Assembly: GCA_037147055.1 (NCBI GenBank)
Contig: JBAWVW010000089.1
Coordinates: 1-6,290 of the forward strand
Reading direction: 5' to 3'
DNA: 6,290 nt
From: Casp-actino8 sp037147055
GTDB taxonomy: Bacteria; Actinomycetota; Acidimicrobiia; Acidimicrobiales; Ilumatobacteraceae
Of the stretch, positions 1-4,530 are shown one piece after another. The position numbers were made by a program, and so were the translations under genes. Within the stretch, counting starts at the first letter, position 1; every line of letters begins with the position of its first letter. The notes under the pieces are model-generated. The model was not told where the DNA came from. It saw nothing but the letters and a program-made list of their open reading frames with translations, and ran no database searches.

Positions 1-501
1 CTAGTTTGTCTCGACTGTAACTTCGTAGTCTATGAAAACCCTAAGGTCGTGGTTGGCAGCATTGTCGCAGAAGGCGATCGTGTGCTGCTTTGCCGTCGTG
101 CCATAGAACCACGCGCCGGATTCTGGACGATTCCTGCCGGCTATATGGAAATGGGCGAGACAATAGCTGAGGGTGCTCAGCGGGAGGCTTGGGAAGAAGC
201 GCGGGCCCGCATCGCAATTGACGGGGTGCTTGCAATTTACTCCATCTCACACCTAGGCCAGGTGCTGGTAATCTTTCGTGCGGGTTGGGCCAAACCCGGT
301 TACGAGGCAGGGCCAGAAAGCCTTGAGGCAAGGCAGTTTGCTTGGAATGATATTCCTTGGGAGGATATTGCCTTTCCGTCCGTTCGTTGGGCTTTGCACG
401 CCTGGTACGAATCGCGGGAGCATTCCTTGCCGGCCGTTGCACTTTATCCCTCAGAGGATGAGCGAGGCATATTGCCGTTGCCGGTTGGACCGAAAAAGTA
501 A
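1..501 (+). CDS. Nudix hydrolase with N-terminal zinc ribbon (5' partial)
   Basis: The frame is open from the first base of the window, so the gene starts upstream; the GTG at 49 lies inside the conserved domain and is not the real start. The 166 visible residues begin with the second half of a zinc ribbon (C3-L-D-C6) and the linker YENPKVVVGSI, typical of Nudix proteins with a Nudix_N_2 zinc ribbon. The Nudix box runs from about residue 47 to 69: G47, E53, R61-E62 and E65-E66 fit GX5EX7REUXEEXGU, with Arg in place of the late Gly. These acidic residues bind Mg2+ or Mn2+ for hydrolysis of a nucleoside diphosphate linked to another group. The SQPWPFPxS motif of NudC NADH pyrophosphatase is absent. 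ADP-ribose or a similar dinucleotide is a likely substrate, but that is inference. The gene converges on the photolyase gene; no clear terminator is visible between them. Confidence 0.9.
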   Translation, partial: LVCLDCNFVVYENPKVVVGSIVAEGDRVLLCRRAIEPRAGFWTIPAGYMEMGETIAEGAQREAWEEARARIAIDGVLAIYSISHLGQVLVIFRAGWAKPGYEAGPESLEARQFAWNDIPWEDIAFPSVRWALHAWYESREHSLPAVALYPSEDERGILPLPVGPKK

Positions 502-573
502 GGCGATTGAGTGCCAATGTTTGAACGCCAGTAGATAAGCTGCGACCATACAAGTGCAGAAATATTAAAATAC
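502..573. other. convergent intergenic spacer, Nudix / photolyase
   Basis: This 72-base gap separates two converging stop codons. I see no strong GC-rich hairpin followed by a T run on either strand, so transcription ends here without an obvious intrinsic terminator, or the two transcripts overlap. Confidence 0.5.
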
Positions 574-2010
574 TCAAGAATCGTCAGGATGGTTCGTGTA
601 GGCTCTGACCTTTTTATAACCTTCAAGTGCTGCCTTGCGAGCCTGATCATGATCGACGATCGGAAGCGGATAGGTCGATCCAAGTTTGATGCCTGCTTGG
701 GCTAGCGTCTCAGGTTCAGCATTATATGGCTCATGGATGTTCTCGTTTGGCAGCCGTGCCAGTTCTGGACACCAGCGGCGAACGTAGTCGCCGCTCGGAT
801 CGAACTTTTTGCCCTGAGTGACCGGATTGAATATTCTGAAATAAGGCGAAGCATCGGCGCCGCTTCCTGCCACCCATTGCCAGCCGGCAGCATTGTTCGC
901 AAGGTCGGCATCAACCAACGTATCCCAGAACCATGCCTCGCCTTGTCGCCAATCGATCCTTAGGTGCTTGACCAGAAAGCTTGCGACGATCATTCGCACG
1001 CGATTGTGCATCCAGCCCGTGTGCCAGAGCTCACGCATACCGGCGTCAACGAGTGGGTATCCGGTCATTCCTCGCTGCCAAGCTTGGAGATCACTGGCGT
1101 TATCTCGCCACGGATAAGCGTCGAAGCTCTGACGCCAGTTTTGATCCGGAAGTGTTGGAAAGTGATAAAGTAGGTGATGGGAAAATTCCCGCCAGCCGAT
1201 TTCACTTAAGTATTTTTCTGCACTAGCTCGTTTTAGCGGGTCTTCCGCCTCCAACGTGAGCCGCGTCCAGATCTGGCGCGGCGAAATTTCGCCCCAATGG
1301 AGATGTGGCGAAAGTCTCGACGTTCCTTTCAGGTCAGGGCGCTCGCGGGCGCCCCGGTATTCGGCTAGACCATCTTCCAAAAATTCATCGAACTGGGCGA
1401 GGGCGCCAGCTCCTCCGGGCTTCCAGAAAGTTTCCCAGCCTGAGGCCCAATCCGGCTCTCTGGGGAGTAGACCCCAATCGGACAGGCTGTCACCCAGCGC
1501 TGCGGATGTATCGATTGTAATTTTTGGAGTCAGTGACGGGGCAGCAATGGGTTTGCCAAGGCTCGCCCGCCAGAAAGGAGTATAGACCTTGAACGGGCCA
1601 CCGCTGCCGGTCGCTACCTCCCAAGGCTCATGCAGCAGGTTGCCATTGAAGCTGTAAACTTCGACACCAAGTGCTTTTAGCGATGCCTTCAATTTCTTGT
1701 CACGTGCGATCGCAAACGGCTCGTAGCAACGATTCCAATAGACGGCTGATGCACCTACCTTTTTGATGATTTCGGGCATCAGATCGCATGGAGGCCCCTT
1801 GAATAGGGTCAAGTGGCCGAGATCTTTGCGGAGAGCTACAAGACTGTGGTGCAGCCACCAACGGCTGGCTCCGCCCAACGGCCAGCATGGTTCAGAAGTC
1901 GTATCGTCGAGGATGAAGATCGGAACGATTGCGCCGCGTGCTGCAGCAGCGGCAAGTGCAGGATTATCGCGCGTACGCAGGTCCTGGCGAAACCAAACGA
2001 TACTTGTCAT
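574..2010 (-). CDS. phrB: class I deoxyribodipyrimidine (CPD) photolyase
   Basis: This 478-residue protein has the usual length for a microbial class I photolyase, which uses light and reduced FAD to split cyclobutane pyrimidine dimers in DNA. The N-terminal antenna domain opens with MTSIVWFRQDLRTRDNPAL. The FAD domain carries TGYPLVDAGMREL (316-328), TGWMHNRVRM (331-340), then DADLANNAAGWQW (367-379) and PYFRIFNP (389-396). The tryptophans of the electron-transfer triad are present at W301, W354 and W377 by spacing to the E. coli enzyme, and N372 matches the Asn that contacts flavin N5. DNA-contact Trp W273 (GWREF) is also kept. I chose the ATG at 2010 because the family's start motif begins there; the longer frame would need a TTG at 2061 with no ribosome site. 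The antenna cofactor (folate or deazaflavin) cannot be decided by eye. The gene is divergent from folE. Repair photolyase is favoured over cryptochrome, but not proven. Confidence 0.95.
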   Translation of the reverse strand: MTSIVWFRQDLRTRDNPALAAAAARGAIVPIFILDDTTSEPCWPLGGASRWWLHHSLVALRKDLGHLTLFKGPPCDLMPEIIKKVGASAVYWNRCYEPFAIARDKKLKASLKALGVEVYSFNGNLLHEPWEVATGSGGPFKVYTPFWRASLGKPIAAPSLTPKITIDTSAALGDSLSDWGLLPREPDWASGWETFWKPGGAGALAQFDEFLEDGLAEYRGARERPDLKGTSRLSPHLHWGEISPRQIWTRLTLEAEDPLKRASAEKYLSEIGWREFSHHLLYHFPTLPDQNWRQSFDAYPWRDNASDLQAWQRGMTGYPLVDAGMRELWHTGWMHNRVRMIVASFLVKHLRIDWRQGEAWFWDTLVDADLANNAAGWQWVAGSGADASPYFRIFNPVTQGKKFDPSGDYVRRWCPELARLPNENIHEPYNAEPETLAQAGIKLGSTYPLPIVDHDQARKAALEGYKKVRAYTNHPDDS

Positions 2011-2022
2011 AGCGGATCGATA

Positions 2023-2097
2023 GCCCCTCTCCGGGGCAGCGAATAGAGCTAACCCACCCAACTGGTGGATCGCCCTGAAACGGAATTCCGCCGTTTC
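2023..2097 (-). promoter_or_regulatory. three successive inverted repeats in the phrB leader
   Basis: Three perfect inverted repeats lie in a row upstream of phrB: GCCCC/GGGGC (2023-2037, 5-base loop), CCACC/GGTGG (2054-2068, 5-base spacer) and GAAACGG/CCGTTTC (2077-2097, 7-base spacer). The last also contains the palindrome CGGAATTCCG (2081-2090). If phrB is transcribed from around 2130, all three would be in its 5' leader RNA; as DNA, the 7-base repeat could be an operator. Neither role is shown. Confidence 0.35.
2024..2032 (-). promoter_or_regulatory. phrB ribosome-binding region inside a hairpin
   Basis: On the minus strand the purine-rich GGAGAGGGG precedes the phrB ATG, with about 13 bases from its end to the start codon, which is longer than usual. 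It lies within the inverted repeat GCCCC-GGAGA-GGGGC (2023-2037), so GGAGA sits in the loop and GGGG in the stem. Folding could limit ribosome access. It is the only plausible Shine-Dalgarno for the chosen start. Confidence 0.4.
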
Positions 2098-2134
2098 CGA
2101 GGGTTTTCGACCAAGAAATATATCCGTTAGGATA

Positions 2135-2166
2135 ATTGTACCGGGTGATCCATCGACGCCAGATCA
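2135..2166 (-). promoter_or_regulatory. candidate phrB promoter, ECF11-like or sigma70-like
   Basis: Read on the minus strand, TGATCT (2166-2161) is followed after 20 bases by TACAAT (2140-2135). The upstream box resembles the TGATCC of RpoE-ChrR promoters, but the spacer is two bases longer than in the folE promoter, and TACAAT alone would pass as a sigma70 -10 box. It overlaps the folE promoter head to head. A start near 2130 would give a leader of about 120 bases containing the hairpins described separately. Confidence 0.3.
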
Positions 2167-2175
2167 ACGTATAAA
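2146..2175 (+). promoter_or_regulatory. candidate folE promoter of the RpoE-ChrR (ECF11) type
   Basis: TGATCC (2146-2151) is followed after 18 bases by TATAAA (2170-2175), within the sequence CGTATAAAA. As I remember them, promoters of the singlet-oxygen sigma factor RpoE (ECF11, held by anti-sigma ChrR) have TGATCC at -35 and a TAAG/CGTAT-like -10 box about 18 bases later, and photolyase is one of the regulon's core targets. No sigma70 -35 box lies at the right distance from this TATAAA. The start would be near 2181, giving a leader of about 60 bases before folE. Confidence 0.5.
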
Positions 2176-2233
2176 AAGCATAAACAAGATGTGAGACGCA
2201 ATGGTTTCAGGCATCCGGCGATCGTTTTATCTT

Positions 2234-2237
2234 GGAG
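2234..2237 (+). promoter_or_regulatory. folE ribosome-binding site
   Basis: GGAG lies 7 bases before the ATG at 2245. It decides the start: the longer frame from 2191 adds 18 residues unlike the family and has no comparable site. Confidence 0.75.
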
Positions 2238-2244
2238 CTACCAA

Positions 2245-2877
2245 ATGAATGAATTGGTTCGCCTGGATGGGTTTTCTGGTCATCCCAACAGTGAAGAAGC
2301 TGCCCCTACGCAATCGCAGATCGAGAAGTCGTTTCGGGATGTGCTTCGCTGGATCGGGGAAGACCCCGATCGCGATGGTCTACGGGAGACCCCCAATCGC
2401 TTAGCTCGTGCCTTTCAGGAGTACTTTTCCGGCTACCGGCAGGACCCGGAGCAGATATTGCAGAAGACGTTTGAAGAGACCGATGGCTATGACGAGATGG
2501 TCGTACTACGCGGCATTCCGTTTGAAAGTCATTGCGAACATCACGTCGCGCCAATAATTGGCCGCGCTTGGGTCGCCTATGTCCCGAATCGACGCGTCGT
2601 TGGTATTTCCAAAATTGCGCGCGTTGTGGAGGCTTATGCCAAAAGGCTTCAAATTCAGGAGCGCCTAACTGCGCAGGTCGCTAACACTATTGAAAAGGTG
2701 TTGAAACCGCAGGGAGTAGCCGTCGTTATTAAGGCGGCCCATCACTGCATGTCCAGCCGAGGCGTTCACATGCATGGAACGGACCTGGTGACGAGCCATA
2801 TGCTTGGGTGTTTCCGCGAAAATCCGATGACCCGTCAGGAATTCATGTCGATGGTGAATTCCAGTACGGAGGCATGA
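2245..2877 (+). CDS. folE: GTP cyclohydrolase I (FolE type)
   Basis: This 210-residue protein catalyses conversion of GTP to 7,8-dihydroneopterin triphosphate, the first step of folate and pterin synthesis, in the cytoplasm as a homodecamer (family knowledge). The zinc ligands are visible as C97 and H100 in SHCEHHVAP and C168 in HHCMSSRG. The catalytic histidines correspond to H99 and H166. The segment GISKIARVVEAYAKRLQIQE (121-140) is the conserved family core, and the N-terminal helix region holds EDPDRDGLRETPNRLARAF (39-57). Length matches rhizobial FolE proteins. The start at 2245 is set by a good ribosome site and gives a normal N terminus. It is divergent from the photolyase gene, with a candidate stress promoter between them, and lies 60 bases upstream of the trpB-like gene, so the two may be co-transcribed. 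Nothing looks broken. It could be a second, stress-induced copy beside a housekeeping folE, which cannot be told from this window. Confidence 0.96.
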   Translation: MNELVRLDGFSGHPNSEEAAPTQSQIEKSFRDVLRWIGEDPDRDGLRETPNRLARAFQEYFSGYRQDPEQILQKTFEETDGYDEMVVLRGIPFESHCEHHVAPIIGRAWVAYVPNRRVVGISKIARVVEAYAKRLQIQERLTAQVANTIEKVLKPQGVAVVIKAAHHCMSSRGVHMHGTDLVTSHMLGCFRENPMTRQEFMSMVNSSTEA

Positions 2878-2903
2878 ACTAGTCTACATTTCACAGGTAT
2901 AAA
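2875..2903 (+). promoter_or_regulatory. weak candidate promoter before the trpB-like gene
   Basis: TGAACT (2875-2880), overlapping the folE stop codon, is followed after 17 bases by TATAAA (2898-2903). It is a degraded echo of the folE promoter with two mismatches in the upstream box and a spacer one base shorter. Read-through from folE is an equally good way to express the next gene. Confidence 0.2.
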
Positions 2904-2937
2904 TGAAGCTGCCGTAAATTAAGAATAATGAAAACGC

Positions 2938-4155
2938 ATGAACGCGCCACGGCAAACTAATTCATTTCGCACAGGACCGGATGAGCAAGGACACTTCGGC
3001 ATTTACGGCGGCCGCTATGTCGCTGAGACCTTGATGCCCCTGATCCTCGAGTTGGAGAAAGCCTACGCAGAGGCAAAGAGTGACCCATTGTTTCAGGCCG
3101 AAATGAACGGCCACCTAAAACACTATGTTGGAAGACCTTCTCCTCTCTATTTGGCCGAGCGTTTGACGGCGCATCTAGCTGGGGCGAAGATTTATTTTAA
3201 GCGCGATGAACTAAACCACACCGGCGCGCACAAGGTGAATAACGTTCTCGGTCAGATCTTGATTGCCCGCCGTATGAGAAAAAACAGAATAATTGCTGAG
3301 ACGGGTGCTGGCATGCACGGTGTCGCGACAGCGACACTGTGCGCGCGGTTCGGCTTGGAATGCATTGTTTATATGGGAGAGGTCGACGTCGGCCGGCAGG
3401 CACCTAATGTATTGCGCATGAAGATGCTCGGTGCGGAAGTGCGACCCGTCCAGTCGGGGACCAAAACGCTCAAGGACGCCATGAGCGAGGCTTTGCGCGA
3501 CTGGGTAACAAACGTTGCAGATACTTTCTATTGCATTGGAACCGTCGCAGGTCCTCACCCCTATCCAATGATGGTGCGGGATTTTCAATCGGTGATTGGT
3601 CGTGAAACCCGTGAGCAGATGGTGGAAGCCGAAGGCCGGCTTCCGGACTCGCTGGTCGCATGCATCGGTGGGGGCTCTAACGCCATGGGCTTGTTCCACC
3701 CATTCCTCGACGATACGCAGATCGAGATCTATGGAGTCGAGGCATCCGGCCACGGCCTTAATAGCGGTATGCATGCGGCTTCTATTACTGGCGGTCGATC
3801 TGGCATTCTTCACGGAAATCGCACCTACCTTCTGATGAATGACGACGGTCAGATTCAGGATGCCCATTCAATTTCTGCTGGCCTTGACTACCCCGGAATT
3901 GGGCCCGAGCACGCCTGGCTCAATGACGTAAGTCGCGTTCAATATCTCTCCGCTACCGACGACGAGGCCATTGCCGCGTTACAATTATGTTCAAGGCTTG
4001 AAGGAATTATTCCGGCGCTGGAGCCCGCTCATGCAGTGGCGCAAGTGCTCAAGATCGCACCAACAAAACCGAAGGGTCATCTGATGGTAGTTAACCTATG
4101 TGGCCGCGGAGACAAGGATCTGGCGAGTATCGCCAATTGTCTTGGACGTCCTTAA
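2938..4155 (+). CDS. trpB: tryptophan synthase beta-chain-like protein, atypical active site
   Basis: This 405-residue PLP enzyme of fold type II aligns by eye over its full length with TrpB, which joins indole and L-serine into L-tryptophan. The N terminus (PNSF-like TNSFRTGPDEQGHFGIYGGR) confirms the start, although no good ribosome site precedes it. The PLP lysine is K99 (HTGAHK), the catalytic acid E121, the phosphate loop GGGSNAMG 244-251, and the closure aspartate D317 in HSISAGLDYPGIGPEH. Two usually invariant positions differ: M126 in ETGAGMHGVA, where TrpB has Gln (Salmonella Q114, serine-carboxylate loop), and C388 in NLCGRGDKD, where TrpB has Ser (Salmonella S377, bonded to the PLP ring nitrogen). 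No trpA or trpF lies beside it; 375 non-coding bases follow. It is either a divergent second TrpB or a beta-replacement enzyme with another nucleophile or substrate. TrpB-family membership is certain; the exact reaction is not. Confidence 0.9.
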   Translation: MNAPRQTNSFRTGPDEQGHFGIYGGRYVAETLMPLILELEKAYAEAKSDPLFQAEMNGHLKHYVGRPSPLYLAERLTAHLAGAKIYFKRDELNHTGAHKVNNVLGQILIARRMRKNRIIAETGAGMHGVATATLCARFGLECIVYMGEVDVGRQAPNVLRMKMLGAEVRPVQSGTKTLKDAMSEALRDWVTNVADTFYCIGTVAGPHPYPMMVRDFQSVIGRETREQMVEAEGRLPDSLVACIGGGSNAMGLFHPFLDDTQIEIYGVEASGHGLNSGMHAASITGGRSGILHGNRTYLLMNDDGQIQDAHSISAGLDYPGIGPEHAWLNDVSRVQYLSATDDEAIAALQLCSRLEGIIPALEPAHAVAQVLKIAPTKPKGHLMVVNLCGRGDKDLASIANCLGRP

Positions 4156-4202
4156 TACATCTCCTCATTCATTGGCGTGGTGATACGTCTCTCAGCGTCG
4201 TT

Positions 4203-4255
4203 AGAGTTTGGTATCGACTCTCTCGGAATGCGACGAGATGTAGAGAGGCATTCCG
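4203..4255 (+). repeat. nested, mutually exclusive inverted repeats
   Basis: The perfect 8-base repeat CGGAATGC (4224-4231) / GCATTCCG (4248-4255) overlaps two other pairs: AGAGT (4203-4207) with ACTCT (4217-4221), and CTCTC (4220-4224) with GAGAG (4243-4247). In RNA the second and third pairings have the interleaved order of a pseudoknot, or would be alternative folds. No T run follows, so a simple terminator is unlikely. Confidence 0.4.
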
Positions 4256-4298
4256 GTGCATCAGTCGGGACAATCGATGGATTTGTTGTCGGGCCATT

Positions 4299-4343
4299 GC
4301 GGGCAAGAATTGCCGCGGGGGCAGGGCCCTGTCGGCGCTTTTT
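4299..4343 (+). terminator. candidate Rho-independent terminator downstream of the trpB-like gene
   Basis: A GC-rich structured block ends in TTTTT (4339-4343). It contains GCGG-g-CAA / TTGCCGC (4299-4306 with 4310-4316, 3-base loop and one bulged G), GCCG (4312-4315) pairing with CGGC (4333-4336), and the palindrome CAGGGCCCTG (4322-4331). Several pairings compete, and it lies about 145 bases past the stop codon, so the call is tentative. Confidence 0.3.
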
Positions 4344-4436
4344 AAAAACAATATCGACAAGTGAACGCCGACGATCAAAGGGCCGAGCCTACCAACTTAG
4401 ATCTTGTGATTTTGACCAATAGAATCGGGTACGGCA

Positions 4437-4469
4437 TGAGCCGCTCTTTTACTTTAGCGTAAATATATA
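4437..4469 (+). promoter_or_regulatory. weak candidate promoter of the membrane transferase gene
   Basis: The AT-rich CGTAAATATATAG (4458-4470) lies 60 to 75 bases before the next start codon and could supply a -10 box. TGAGCC (4437-4442) ends 15 bases before CGTAAAT, a loose echo of the folE promoter with one mismatch and a shorter spacer. TTTAC (4448-4452) and GTAAA (4459-4463) also form a short inverted repeat across it. No sigma70 -35 box is convincing. Confidence 0.25.
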
Positions 4470-4530
4470 GAGATACGGCAGCTAACTTAGCGAATGTACA
4501 ATTCCATACACCACTCGGCATCTTGTTTAC

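Larger units (their letters stand above)
4156..4530 (+). other. long intergenic stretch without a convincing gene
   Basis: These 375 bases contain overlapping open frames of up to about 80 codons on both strands, but none has a ribosome site or a protein sequence I recognise, and they are mutually exclusive. The first two thirds are GC-balanced and rich in inverted repeats (4203-4221, 4224-4255, 4299-4343). The last 100 bases before the next gene turn AT-rich, as expected for a promoter. A decayed gene or a small RNA is possible; I see no insertion-sequence ends or target duplications. Confidence 0.5.

Noticed and set aside
41..577. 178-codon minus-strand frame over the Nudix gene.
   Set aside because: The plus strand encodes a clear Nudix box and zinc-ribbon remnant in this region; the antisense product resembles nothing and is rich in Pro and Arg, as shadows often are.
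2011..2061. A longer photolyase starting at a TTG (2061), adding 17 residues.
   Set aside because: The family N terminus begins at the ATG at 2010, and no ribosome site precedes the TTG.
2841..2864. Two GAATTC copies close together at the end of folE.
   Set aside because: Both lie in conserved coding sequence and are explained by codon choice.
3211..3867. 218-codon open frame on the minus strand inside the trpB-like gene.
   Set aside because: The plus-strand frame is a full-length conserved TrpB-family protein; the antisense frame has no ribosome site or recognisable domain and is a composition shadow.
4177..4422. 81-codon plus-strand frame after the trpB-like gene, considered as a small gene or gene remnant.
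   Set aside because: It starts at GTG with no ribosome site, crosses the terminator-like block, overlaps other frames of similar length, and its protein is not recognisable.
4268..4425. ACAATCGAT (around 4270) and GATTTTGACCAAT (around 4408), which recall parts of a rhizobial nod box.
   Set aside because: The two fragments are about 140 bases apart, the second has an extra base relative to the consensus, and the paired ATC-N9-GAT NodD half sites are missing.
4495..4510. TGT-N10-ACA, the form of a NifA upstream activator site, just before the transferase gene.
   Set aside because: The pattern is expected about once or twice by chance in a window this size, and no TGGCAC-N5-TTGC sigma54 promoter follows it before the start codon 20 bases away.
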